From Streptomyces luteolifulvus (GTDB taxonomy: Bacteria; Actinomycetota; Actinomycetes; Streptomycetales; Streptomycetaceae), in NCBI RefSeq assembly GCF_008806595.1, contig NZ_VZRB01000050.1:1-39063 (forward strand): 39,063 nucleotides of DNA, in the 5' to 3' direction. Position 1 is the stretch's first letter. Each line of letters opens with the position of its first letter. A program made the translations under genes and the position numbers. The notes beneath the pieces are model-generated. The model made no database searches and had not been told where the DNA came from. It saw nothing but the letters and a program-made list of their open reading frames with translations. Positions 24,634 to 32,496 of the stretch are shown here, piece by piece.

Positions 24634-24649
24634 ATACCCCATGGGGTAT
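24634..24649. promoter_or_regulatory. CstR/CsoR-type operator, site 3
   Basis: ATACCCCATGGGGTAT is a perfect 16-bp palindrome and the strongest of the three. With site 2 it forms a larger inverted repeat, GGGGTATCTGT (24608-24618) and ACAGATACCCC (24630-24640), around an 11-base spacer. It lies about 95 bases before the molybdenum hydroxylase start. Confidence 0.85.
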
Positions 24650-24743
24650 TGGAAAAGGATGGGTCACGCACGCAGGGAACCTCGCGGAGCACGGACGCCT
24701 CATACCAGAGGAACCGACCCGTGCTCTCGGAGAGGAGTGTCTG

Positions 24744-26855
24744 TTGGCCCGTCAGCTGTCCCGCCGGAAGTTCGTGGTCTACTCACTCGCGGCGACCACC
24801 CTGACCATCGCCGCGCCGCTCGGCTGTGACACCCCGTCCGCGCAGGGCGCCGAGGAGACCGCCGACGGTGCCGCACGGCCCTCCGACGTCCTGGTGACCG
24901 GCACCGACGAGGAGAGACTGGTCCTGGAGGTCACCCGGGCCAACAAGGTCGTCGTACGGCTGCCGCGCGCCGAGGTCGGCCAGGGCGTCACGACCGCGGT
25001 CGCCATGATGATCGCCGAGGAGCTCGACGCCCGGCTCGTCGACGTCGACATCCCGCTCGCCGACGCCCGGACCAAGGGCAACCAGTTCACCGGCGGTTCG
25101 AACTCGGTCAGCTCGCTGTACGGTCCGGCCCGGCAGCTGGCGGCCGTCGCCCGCGCCCGGCTGGTGACCGCCGCCGCCCGGCGGTGGAACCTGCCGGCAC
25201 GCACCCTGCGCACCAGGGACACCATGGTCGTCGCACCGGACGGCCGTACGGCCACCTTCGGGTCCCTGACGGCGAGGGCGGCCCGTATCCGCCGGACGGA
25301 TGTGCCGGGCAAGCCGAAGCCGGCGTCCCGGCACCGGGTGATCGGGCGGCCGACGACCCGCATCGACGCGCGGGACATCGTCACCGGCAAGGCGAAGTTC
25401 GCCGGAGACCTGACGGCGGCCGGGGCCAGGCCGACGGTCGTGGCCCGGCCGCCGACGATCGGCGGGAAGGCCGTCACCGTCGACGACCGGGAGGCCCGCG
25501 CGATGCCGGGCGTCCGCGCGATCGTCAAGATCGCCGGTGGTGTCGCCGTCGTGGCGGACTCCTTCCACCACGCCTTCAAGGCCCGCGACGCCCTGAAGAT
25601 CACCTGGGCGCCGGGCCCGCTGGCACGGCTGTCCGACGCCGCCATCCGCTCGCGGCTGCGCACCGCCGTCCCCCGGCTCGGCACTCCGCCCAGCGGATCG
25701 GCGCAGGTCGAGGCCGAGTTCGCGTTCGCCTTCGTCAGCCATGCCCCGATGGAGGTGCTGACCGCGGTGGCGGACGTACGCGCCGACCGTGCCGAGATCT
25801 GGTTCTCCTCGCAGACACCGATGGAGGCCCGGAGCACCATCGCCGCGGCGGTCGGGCTGCGGGAGTCGAAGGTCCGGGTCCATGTCGTGCGCGGCGGAGG
25901 TTCGTTCGGACGCCGCCTCAACTACGACGCCGCGATCGAGGCGGCCCTCATCTCGAAGAAGGCGAAGCAGCCGGTCAAACTGATGTGGAGCCGCGCCGAC
26001 GACATCCGGCACGGCCGGATGCGCCCGGCCTCCCACCACCGGATACGGGCCAGTCACGCCCGGGGCAGGGTGGTGGCCTTCGCCCATGCGACGGCCTCGG
26101 TGAGCGAGTCGTTCGAGGGCGCGTCCGCCCAGGGCGCGGCGGCCGTCCGCGCCGCGGGACCCCTGCCCAGCGACAGCGGCCTGTACAACTTCGGGCGCCT
26201 GTCCGGGGATTCGGGCTCGGTCGAGCTGGCGATGCCGCTCGGCGCCTGGCGGTCGGTCGACTCCGGGACGATGCGCACCGCGGAGGAGATCGTGGTGGAC
26301 GAGGTCGCCGCGAAACTGGGCAAGGACCCCGTCGCGTTCCGGCGGACCACGCTCAGAAGCAGGGAAGTCAAAGCCGTACTCGACAAGGTCGCGTCCGCCG
26401 GACACTGGGGCCGGACCCTGCCGGACGGCCATGGGCAGGGCGTCGCCGTCCACGAGGAGTACGGCTCCTGCGTGGCCTGCCTGGTCGAGATCGACGCCTC
26501 CGACCCGAAGAACCCCCGGGTGACCAAGGTGGTGATGGCGGCCGACGTCGGAACCGCCGTCAACCCGCGCGGGCTGGAAGCCCAGTTGATGGGAACCGCC
26601 GTCGACGGCATCTCCACCGTGCTCCGGGCCGGCCTGCACATCGACCGGGGCGCGGTGCGCGAGAAGAGCTTCGCCGACTTCGAGTGGGCCCGCCAACGGC
26701 ACGCCCCGCTGCACTTCGAGGCGCACATCATGCCGTCGCGGGGCGAGCCCGGCGGGGCCGGCGAACTCGGTGTCCCGGCCGCGGCCGGCGCCGTGGCCAA
26801 CGCCTACGCCCGCGCGACCGGTACCAAGCCCCGCCGTTTCCCGATCAACTTCTGA
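24744..26855 (+). CDS. Molybdenum hydroxylase large subunit, IorB-like, Tat-exported
   Basis: The 703-residue protein belongs to the xanthine oxidase superfamily in its aldehyde/isoquinoline oxidoreductase (IorB) branch. I use the TTG at 24744, with AGAGGAG six bases upstream. The N-terminus SRRKFVVYSLAATTLTIAAP is a twin-arginine signal followed by a hydrophobic stretch. Molybdopterin-binding motifs include GGGSFGRRLNYDAAI and the catalytic GEPGGAGELGVP, whose Glu takes part in hydroxylation. It is followed by its 2Fe-2S subunit and lies divergent from the persulfide dioxygenase across two CstR-like sites. The substrate is unknown, and the enzyme acts outside the cell. No separate FAD subunit is nearby, consistent with IorAB. 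Confidence 0.88.
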   Translation: MARQLSRRKFVVYSLAATTLTIAAPLGCDTPSAQGAEETADGAARPSDVLVTGTDEERLVLEVTRANKVVVRLPRAEVGQGVTTAVAMMIAEELDARLVDVDIPLADARTKGNQFTGGSNSVSSLYGPARQLAAVARARLVTAAARRWNLPARTLRTRDTMVVAPDGRTATFGSLTARAARIRRTDVPGKPKPASRHRVIGRPTTRIDARDIVTGKAKFAGDLTAAGARPTVVARPPTIGGKAVTVDDREARAMPGVRAIVKIAGGVAVVADSFHHAFKARDALKITWAPGPLARLSDAAIRSRLRTAVPRLGTPPSGSAQVEAEFAFAFVSHAPMEVLTAVADVRADRAEIWFSSQTPMEARSTIAAAVGLRESKVRVHVVRGGGSFGRRLNYDAAIEAALISKKAKQPVKLMWSRADDIRHGRMRPASHHRIRASHARGRVVAFAHATASVSESFEGASAQGAAAVRAAGPLPSDSGLYNFGRLSGDSGSVELAMPLGAWRSVDSGTMRTAEEIVVDEVAAKLGKDPVAFRRTTLRSREVKAVLDKVASAGHWGRTLPDGHGQGVAVHEEYGSCVACLVEIDASDPKNPRVTKVVMAADVGTAVNPRGLEAQLMGTAVDGISTVLRAGLHIDRGAVREKSFADFEWARQRHAPLHFEAHIMPSRGEPGGAGELGVPAAAGAVANAYARATGTKPRRFPINF

Positions 26856-26888
26856 CCGACTTTCCGCTCACCGTCCGAGAAGGTACCG

Positions 26889-27344
26889 ATGCCCTCCCAC
26901 TCCTTCGTCCTCAACGGAAAGCCGGTCACCGTCGAGGCACCCGCCGACATGCCGCTGCTGTGGGTGCTGCGCGACCTGCTGAACGTCACCGGCCCCAAGT
27001 ACGGCTGCGGCGTGGGCGTCTGCCGGGCCTGCACCAGCCATCTCGACGGCGCGGAGATCCAGCCCTGCATCGTCCCGGTCGCGGACTGCGCGGACCGCAA
27101 GGTCACCACGATCGAGGGCCTGGCCGACGGCGACACCCTCCACCCCGTGCAACAGGCCTGGCTGGACTGCGACGTCGCGCAGTGCGGCTTCTGCCAGCCG
27201 GGCCAGATCATGGCCGCGGCGGCCCTGCTGGAACGGACGACCGAGCCGACGGACGCCGACATCGACCGCATCGAGAACGTCTGCCGCTGCGGCACGTACT
27301 CCCGCATCCGCGAGGCCATCAAGAAGGCGTCGGCGAAGGGCTGA
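26889..27344 (+). CDS. 2Fe-2S subunit of the molybdenum hydroxylase, IorA-like
   Basis: The 151-residue protein holds two 2Fe-2S clusters. The N-terminal plant-ferredoxin domain has Cys in YGCGVGVCRACTSHLDG and PCIVPV; the C-terminal four-helix domain has CGFCQPGQIM and CRCGTYSR. These are the standard small-subunit signatures, and the protein lacks a signal peptide, so it would be carried out with the Tat-exported large subunit. It begins 33 bases after the large-subunit stop, with GAGAAGG before the ATG. In most other systems the small subunit comes first; here it is second. It passes electrons from Mo to an external acceptor. Confidence 0.93.
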   Translation: MPSHSFVLNGKPVTVEAPADMPLLWVLRDLLNVTGPKYGCGVGVCRACTSHLDGAEIQPCIVPVADCADRKVTTIEGLADGDTLHPVQQAWLDCDVAQCGFCQPGQIMAAAALLERTTEPTDADIDRIENVCRCGTYSRIREAIKKASAKG

Positions 27345-27358
27345 CAAGGGGACTCGTA

Positions 27359-27382
27359 CGCCGGGTTCGCCCGGCCCGGCGG
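27359..27382 (+). terminator. Hairpin after the molybdenum hydroxylase genes
   Basis: CCGGG (27361-27365) and CCCGG (27370-27374) close a stem over a TTCG tetraloop, and outer GCCGGG can alternatively pair with CCCGGC (27375-27380). It starts 15 bases after the stop. There is no U-tract. Confidence 0.4.
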
Positions 27383-27668
27383 TGACGAGCACCCGTAAGT
27401 CCCGCGGGGGCCAGGGTCGGCCTTGCGTCCGACGGGAGGGACGGCGCCGCCCTGGTCGCCGCCGTCAGTGCGTGCCGTCGCCGTCCAGGGCGGCAGGAGC
27501 CGCGCCACCATGTCCTGCGCCCTACCCGCCCGCTCGCCGCGCGAGTCGTGGCGCTGCCGGGCGTGGCCGATCCGCGGTTGGCGACCGCCGCCGACGGCGC
27601 GGCGGGCGTTGCGGCCGGGCTGGACCGGCCCTGGCTTGAGGCCGAGCAGGGCCGGCGGCCGAGCTCCC

Positions 27669-27702
27669 GGCCGGAGTCGGAGCTCCTGGCCGGAGTCGGA
27701 GC
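27669..27702. repeat. Two-copy 15-nt direct repeat
   Basis: GGCCGGAGTCGGAGC occurs at 27669-27683 and again at 27688-27702, with a 19-base period. It lies in the gene-free gap. Confidence 0.7.
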
Positions 27703-27726
27703 CACGGTCGTTGACGTGCAGGTCGT

Positions 27727-27810
27727 GAGCCTCGGTCCCGGCGCAGGGAGCCTCCGTCCCGGCGCGGAGACCTCCGTCCCGGTCGAGGGAGCCTCCACCC
27801 CGGTCGGCTG
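27727..27810. repeat. Four imperfect copies of a 20-21-nt unit
   Basis: Copies begin near 27727, 27748, 27768 and 27789. All share the core CCTCCGTCCCGG with small changes, including CCTCCACCCCGG in the last. They look like a decaying tandem array about 100 bases before the YheO-type regulator gene. Confidence 0.6.
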
Positions 27811-27906
27811 GAACCTTCCTGGACTGTTCGTCCAAGACTTGGACCTGTAGTCTGACGTTAGCCTGGCGTCGCAGGTCAGAGGTGAGGAAGAGGCGGTGGC
27901 TGCCGA

Positions 27907-28611
27907 ATGGGTCTGGATGCGGAGCGGGACGCGATCATCGCCGCGGTGGGCCCTGTCGCCGACGGGATCGCCGCGACCTTCGGCCCGGTGTGCGAGGTGG
28001 TGCTGCACGACTACCGGCGGCCCGAGGAGTCGGTCGTCGCCGTCGCCGGCTCGGTGACCGGGCGTGCCGTGGGCGGAGCGATGAGCGAGATCGGCATGCG
28101 GATCCTCGCCCGGGGCGACGAGGCCGGCGACGATCTCAACTACCTGACCCGGACGGGGACCGGAAAGCTGGTCAAGTCGTCCACGATGGTCCTGCGGGAC
28201 TCGACGGGCGCGGTGTTCGGCGCGCTCTGCGTCAACCTCGACGTCACCGCGGTCACCGAGGCCCACACCCTGCTGGGCGCGCTGGCCGGGCTCGCGCGGG
28301 ACCCGGACGAGCCGCCGGTCACCACCTTCGGCAACGACATCGACTCCGTCGTCGAGGCCATCCTCGACGCCCAACAGCTCCGGCAGGACCTGACCTGGGC
28401 GACGCTCGACCGCGAGCAGCGACTCGGCCTCTTCCGCGGCCTGGACGAGCGCGGCGTGTTCGCCGTCCGGCGCGCGGTGGAGCAGGTCGCGGCGAGGCTC
28501 GGCATCTCCCGTGCCAGCGCCTACAGCTACCTCGCACAGGCCCGCGCCACGACAGCCCGGACAGCTCCGATCGCCCGGACCGCCCCGACGTCCGACGGAG
28601 GACACGCATGA
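27907..28611 (+). CDS. YheO/DauR-like regulator (PAS_6 plus HTH_22)
   Basis: The 234-residue protein has an N-terminal YheO-like PAS domain (about 10-125), with the segments FGPVCEVVLHDYRRPEESVVAV and TGRAVGGAMSE. A C-terminal HTH_22 follows (about 165-220), with ERGVFAVRRAVEQVAARLGISRASAYSYL, in parts. The family includes the D-arginine utilisation repressor DauR. The ATG has no strong ribosome-binding site. The stop overlaps the ammonia-lyase start (ATGA), so the two form one unit, and the protein probably senses the lyase substrate, a hydroxy amino acid. The last 20 residues are Ala/Thr/Pro-rich. Confidence 0.87.
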   Translation: MGLDAERDAIIAAVGPVADGIAATFGPVCEVVLHDYRRPEESVVAVAGSVTGRAVGGAMSEIGMRILARGDEAGDDLNYLTRTGTGKLVKSSTMVLRDSTGAVFGALCVNLDVTAVTEAHTLLGALAGLARDPDEPPVTTFGNDIDSVVEAILDAQQLRQDLTWATLDREQRLGLFRGLDERGVFAVRRAVEQVAARLGISRASAYSYLAQARATTARTAPIARTAPTSDGGHA

Positions 28612-29606
28612 CGACGACCACCCCGCCGGTCACCCTCGACGACGTCCGTGACGCCGCCGCCCGGATCAAAGGCGTCGCCCACCGCACACCGGTCCTGCGC
28701 TCGCGTACCCTCGACGCCCTCGTGGGCGCCGAAGTCCACCTCAAGTGTGAGAACTTCCAGCGTGTGGGGGCCTTCAAGTTCCGGGGCGCCTACAACGCGG
28801 CCTCCCGGCTCAGCCCTGGGCAACTGGCCCGGGGAATCGCCGCCTACTCCTCCGGGAACCACGCCCAGGCCGTCGCCCTGGCAGCCCGGGAACTCGGCAC
28901 GACCGCGGTGATCGTCATGCCCGAGGACGCTCCGCGCTCCAAGCGGGACGCCACCCTCGGCTACGGCGCCGAGATCGTCACCTACGACCGCTACACCGAG
29001 GACCGCGTGTCCATCGGCCGGGCCCTGGCCGCCGAGCGGGGTCTCGCGCTCATCCCGCCCTACGAGCACCCGCACGTCATGGCCGGGCAGGGCACCGCCG
29101 CCCTTGAACTTCTCGAAGAGGTGGGGGAGTTGGATGCCCTGCTCGCTCCGGTCGGCGGCGGCGGGCTGATCGCCGGCAGCGCCACGGCCGCCAAGGGTCT
29201 GTATCCGGGGATCCGGGTGATCGGTGTCGAGCCGGAGGCCGGGGACGACACCAAGCGCTCCCTGGAGGCGGGGCGGCGCGTCAGCATCCCCGTGCCCCAC
29301 ACGATCGCCGACGGACAGGCCCTGCACACCCCCGGAGAGCTCACCTTCTCCGTGAACCGGCGGCTCGTCGACGACATCGCCCTGGTCTCCGACGACGAGA
29401 TCAAGGACGGGATGCGTTTCGCGTTCGAACGACTGAAGATCGTCGTGGAACCGAGCGGGGCCACCCCGCTGGCCGTCCTGCTCGCCGGCCGTGCGGGCCG
29501 CCTGCCCCAGCGGATCGGCGTGATCATTTCGGGCGGAAACATCGACGCCGAACGCTTCGCACGACTCTGCGGGAACGCGAAGAACGACACGGGCAGCGGG
29601 GACTGA
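28608..29606 (+). CDS. PLP fold-type II ammonia-lyase (threonine/hydroxyaspartate dehydratase, serine racemase type)
   Basis: The 332-residue protein has the PLP lysine K57 in AFKFRGAYNA, the substrate loop SSGNHAQAVA and the phosphate-binding glycine run PVGGGGLIAGS. It lacks the C-terminal ACT regulatory domain of biosynthetic threonine deaminase. This short form covers threo-3-hydroxyaspartate ammonia-lyase, catabolic threonine/serine dehydratase and serine racemase. The overlap with a YheO-type regulator favours a catabolic hydroxyaspartate or D-amino acid role, which I infer from this linkage rather than from sequence. Full length. Confidence 0.9.
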   Translation: MTTTTPPVTLDDVRDAAARIKGVAHRTPVLRSRTLDALVGAEVHLKCENFQRVGAFKFRGAYNAASRLSPGQLARGIAAYSSGNHAQAVALAARELGTTAVIVMPEDAPRSKRDATLGYGAEIVTYDRYTEDRVSIGRALAAERGLALIPPYEHPHVMAGQGTAALELLEEVGELDALLAPVGGGGLIAGSATAAKGLYPGIRVIGVEPEAGDDTKRSLEAGRRVSIPVPHTIADGQALHTPGELTFSVNRRLVDDIALVSDDEIKDGMRFAFERLKIVVEPSGATPLAVLLAGRAGRLPQRIGVIISGGNIDAERFARLCGNAKNDTGSGD

Positions 29607-29713
29607 CGCGGCTCCGTCACCGAATGGCAGTCCCGGCCGACCGGGCGGACGATGGTTGCGTGGGGGCCGACCCGCCTGCGCCGCGTCCGGCGGCCGGGAG
29701 ACGGAGACCGGCC

Positions 29714-29736
29714 CCGGCCGTACGGAGCACGGCCGG
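29714..29736 (+). promoter_or_regulatory. Hairpin before the cupin gene
   Basis: CCGGCCGT (29714-29721) and ACGGCCGG (29729-29736) form an 8-bp stem over a 7-base loop. It ends four bases before the cupin's GGGAGAGG site, so it could terminate upstream transcription or affect cupin translation. Confidence 0.4.
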
Positions 29737-29750
29737 AAGGGAGAGGCGTC

Positions 29751-30110
29751 ATGTTTGAGGTGAAGACGCTCGACAAGCCGGATGAGCGCCGCGATTTCCC
29801 GCGGGGCCACCTCGAAGCGGTCCATATGAGCGGACTGGACTTCGCCATCGCCACCTTCGAACCCGGCTGGCGCTGGTCCGAGTCGGTGGGGCCCATCGCC
29901 GGGACCAAGAGCTGCGAGGTCCACCACAACGGTTACGTGGTGGAAGGGCGTATGCGCGTCCGGATGGACGACGGCGGCGAGGGCGAACTGGGCCCCGGCG
30001 ACGTCTTCGTGGTACCGCCCGGCCACGACGCCTGGGTCGTCGGCGACGAGCAGTGCGTGGTGTACGACTTCGCGGGCCAGATGGCCAAGGACTACGCGAA
30101 GGCCGACTAG
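29751..30110 (+). CDS. Small single-domain cupin protein
   Basis: The 119-residue protein is one cupin barrel. The first motif region is SCEVHHNGYVVEGRMRVRMDDGG (in parts) and the second is GPGDVFVVPPGHDAWVVGDE. The paired His (VHH), the Glu of VEGR and the later PPGHD His could bind one metal. Such small cupins range from enzymes to sugar- or metal-binding sensors, and no activity can be assigned. A clear ribosome-binding site GGGAGAGG precedes the ATG by four bases. It converges on the VWA gene; the 118 bases between stops show no convincing terminator. Confidence 0.8.
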   Translation: MFEVKTLDKPDERRDFPRGHLEAVHMSGLDFAIATFEPGWRWSESVGPIAGTKSCEVHHNGYVVEGRMRVRMDDGGEGELGPGDVFVVPPGHDAWVVGDEQCVVYDFAGQMAKDYAKAD

Positions 30111-30228
30111 GCAACTCGGGCCGCCGGCAGCATGTCGTACGCGCTGACCGAGGCCGCACGGAGCCGCACCGGCAGGCACATCAGGGACAAACCCCACGCC
30201 CCCGGAATGAGGGGTGCAGTCCGACGCC

Positions 30229-31593
30229 TCACACCGGCAGCAGGCGTGTGACCAGCGTGCCGAGCTGCCGGGCCGTACGGCACTCGTGCATGTCGACCAG
30301 GCCTGCGTAGGCGGGAGCCGCGGAGTCGCCCGTGCCCCACTGGGAACGCTGCTCGGGGTTCAGCCAGTAGGTCCGGCGGGCTCGCTCGGCGATGTGCCGC
30401 AGGGCCGGCAGATTGGGGTCGCTCATGTTCGTACGGGCGTCACCGAGGACGAACACCGTGGTGCGCGGGCCGACCGCGTTCTCATGGCGCTCGGCGAACT
30501 CGCCCAGCGCGACACCGTAGTCGCTGCTGCCGTGCCAGCCCGTGAGCGTGGCCTCCGCCCGGATACGGGCGCCGAGCCCCTCCGGATCGGCCGCGCCGTG
30601 CACGAGCAGCCCGGTCACCTCGTCGATCCGGTTGACGAAGGCGAACACCCGCACCTTGCTGAACTGGTCGTGCAGCGCCTGCACCAGCAGCATCGTGAAG
30701 TCGGAGAAGCCGGACACGGACCCCGACACATCGCACAGCAGCACCAGTTCGGGCCGGGCCGGACGGCGCCGGCGCAGCACCGGACGCATCGGCACACCGC
30801 CCGTCGACAGCGAACCGCGCAGGGTCCGCCGCAGATCGATGCTGCCGCGGGCGGCCCGGCGACGGCGGGCGGCGAGCCGTGTGGCGAGCTTGCGCGCCAG
30901 CGGCTGAACCGTCCTGCGCAGTTCGGCCAGTTGGGCCTTGCCGGCGAACAGGAAGTCGACCCGGTCGGCCGTCGGGGCCACCGCCCGCCGGGCGATCTCG
31001 TCCCGGCCGCGCCGCTCGGCCACCCGGCGGCGCGCCTCCGCGGCCACCAGCCCCCGGAACACCTCGATGCGCCGCCGGATCTCGTCGTCCAGCAGCCGGT
31101 CCGCGAACTCCGGACCGCCGCTCCGGGCCCGGATGTCGTCCCGTACCCGGGCGAGCAGGGTCTGCGGGCGCAGCCGGTCCAGTGTCTGGTACGACGACCA
31201 GCCGTCCGACCCCGGGGAGGCACCGTATCCCCCGAGTCCGTCGACGGCCTCCGCGGCCAGCCCGGCCATCAGGGCCTGGTCGCCCGAGGCGAGCGCGGAC
31301 GCCAGACGCTCACGCAGGTCCTCGCGGTCCGCGGACTCCCCGTCGGGCCCGCCGACGCCCCGCGGAAAGTACAGGTCGAAGACCGGGTCGAACACCTGCC
31401 GCTGACCGGTGCCGTGCAACAGCGTCGCGGCCAGCCCCTCGCGCAGCAGCTCGCGGTCGGCCAGCCCCAGCGCCGCCACCGCCTGGGCCGCGTCCACGGT
31501 CTCGCCGGTCCCGATCCGGACGCCGTGCGCGCGCAGTGCGGCCACCAGGCCCGTCAGCCGGTCCGAGACGGCGCCCGCCGAGGGGGCGGTCAC
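30229..31593 (-). CDS. VWA/CoxE-like protein paired with a MoxR ATPase
   Basis: The 454-residue protein has a C-terminal von Willebrand A domain with a MIDAS motif, LLCDVSGSVSG (DxSxS). An Arg-rich middle (AARRRRAARG) precedes it, and the helical N-terminal half is the CoxE-like region. It overlaps the MoxR gene at GTGA, so translation is coupled. MoxR/VWA pairs act as chaperone-like remodelling machines for metalloproteins; CoxD/CoxE mature the carbon monoxide dehydrogenase copper-molybdenum site. A molybdenum hydroxylase lies about 3.4 kb away on the other strand, so a maturation role is conceivable but unproven. Confidence 0.87.
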   Translation of the reverse strand: MTAPSAGAVSDRLTGLVAALRAHGVRIGTGETVDAAQAVAALGLADRELLREGLAATLLHGTGQRQVFDPVFDLYFPRGVGGPDGESADREDLRERLASALASGDQALMAGLAAEAVDGLGGYGASPGSDGWSSYQTLDRLRPQTLLARVRDDIRARSGGPEFADRLLDDEIRRRIEVFRGLVAAEARRRVAERRGRDEIARRAVAPTADRVDFLFAGKAQLAELRRTVQPLARKLATRLAARRRRAARGSIDLRRTLRGSLSTGGVPMRPVLRRRRPARPELVLLCDVSGSVSGFSDFTMLLVQALHDQFSKVRVFAFVNRIDEVTGLLVHGAADPEGLGARIRAEATLTGWHGSSDYGVALGEFAERHENAVGPRTTVFVLGDARTNMSDPNLPALRHIAERARRTYWLNPEQRSQWGTGDSAAPAYAGLVDMHECRTARQLGTLVTRLLPV

Positions 31594-32447
31594 ACGGCGT
31601 CCAGGTCGAGCTTGGCGGCCGCCTTGAGGACGTCGTCCTGATGCTTGAGCAGGACGCCCATGCTGTCGCGTACGACGGTCTCGTCGAGCGTGTCGGCACC
31701 CAGCGCGAGCAGCGTGTGCGCCCAGTCGATGGTCTCGGCGACCGAGGGCACCTTCCGCAGGTCCATCGCGCGCAGCGCCCCGACCACGCGGACCACCGAC
31801 TCGGCCAGCGCCGCGTCCAGGCCGGGCACCTTCAGCCGTACGATCCGGCGCTCCAGCTCCTCGTCGGGGAAGCCGATGTGGAGGAAGAGACAGCGGCGGC
31901 GCAGGGCCTCGGACAGCTCGCGGCTCGCGTTGGAGGTGAGGACGACGAAGGGGCGGCGGGTCGCGGTGATCGTGCCCAGCTCGGGAACCGTGACCTGGAA
32001 GTCGCTGAGCACCTCCAGCAGCAGGCCCTCGACCTCGATGTCCGCCTTGTCGGTCTCGTCGATCAGCAGCACCTTGGGGTCGTCGCCGCGGATGGCGGTC
32101 AGCAGCGGACGCGTGAGCAGGAACTCCTCGCTGAAGATGTCGGTGCGGGTCTCGTCCCAGGTCTCGTCGCGGCCCGCGCTGATGCGCAGAAGCTGTTTGG
32201 CGTGGTTCCACTCGTACAGCGCCCGGGACTCGTCGACGCCCTCGTAGCACTGCAGTCGCACCAGCCGGGCCCCGGCGACCTCCGCGACGGCCTTGGCGAG
32301 CTCCGTCTTGCCGACCCCGGCCGGGCCCTCCACCAGGAGCGGCTTGCCGAGGCGGTCGGCCAGGAAGACGGTGGTGGCGACCGCGGGCGACGCGAGATAG
32401 CCGGTGGCGGCGAGCCGCGCGGAGACGTCGTCGACGGATGTGAACAA
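31590..32447 (-). CDS. MoxR-family AAA+ ATPase
   Basis: The 285-residue protein has Walker A GPAGVGKT (41-48), Walker B VLLIDETDKAD, the sensor 1 TSN (VVLTSNASRELS) and an arginine-finger RRRC segment. It begins at a TTG with GGAGG six bases upstream, which favours the TTG over any later ATG. It is the first gene of the pair with the VWA protein and overlaps it by four bases. MoxR ATPases form hexamers and use ATP to load a metal cofactor or remodel a partner through the VWA protein. No promoter is obvious; the palindrome AAGCGCTT at 32489-32496 lies about 40 bases upstream. Confidence 0.92.
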   Translation of the reverse strand: MFTSVDDVSARLAATGYLASPAVATTVFLADRLGKPLLVEGPAGVGKTELAKAVAEVAGARLVRLQCYEGVDESRALYEWNHAKQLLRISAGRDETWDETRTDIFSEEFLLTRPLLTAIRGDDPKVLLIDETDKADIEVEGLLLEVLSDFQVTVPELGTITATRRPFVVLTSNASRELSEALRRRCLFLHIGFPDEELERRIVRLKVPGLDAALAESVVRVVGALRAMDLRKVPSVAETIDWAHTLLALGADTLDETVVRDSMGVLLKHQDDVLKAAAKLDLDAV

Positions 32448-32488
32448 CGGGGGCCTCCAGCTCGACGGCGATACCAGAACACCTATCT

Positions 32489-32496
32489 AAGCGCTT
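32489..32496. promoter_or_regulatory. AAGCGCTT palindrome upstream of the MoxR gene
   Basis: An 8-bp perfect palindrome within TAAGCGCTTG lies in the 290-base gap (32448-32737) between the divergent MoxR and 32738 genes. It may be a TetR-type operator half, but is short enough to occur by chance. Nothing else is supported in this gap apart from a TACGTT box (32725-32730) before the next gene. Confidence 0.3.

Larger units (their letters stand above)
27345..27906. other. 562-base gap with no supported gene
   Basis: No reading frame here shows a recognisable protein or a ribosome-binding site. It holds a hairpin (27359-27382), two short GC-rich direct-repeat blocks (27669-27702 and 27727-27810), and the upstream region of the YheO-type gene. 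A 100-codon frame from 27548 reads as Pro/Gly/Ala-rich low-complexity text that follows the repeats and is not supported. Confidence 0.5.

Noticed and set aside
27727..27810. CRISPR array.
   Set aside because: Copies abut, vary, and have no regular spacers or cas genes.
27548..27850. A 100-residue frame in the gap before the YheO-type gene.
   Set aside because: The product is low-complexity and follows the tandem repeats. There is no ribosome-binding site and no family resemblance.
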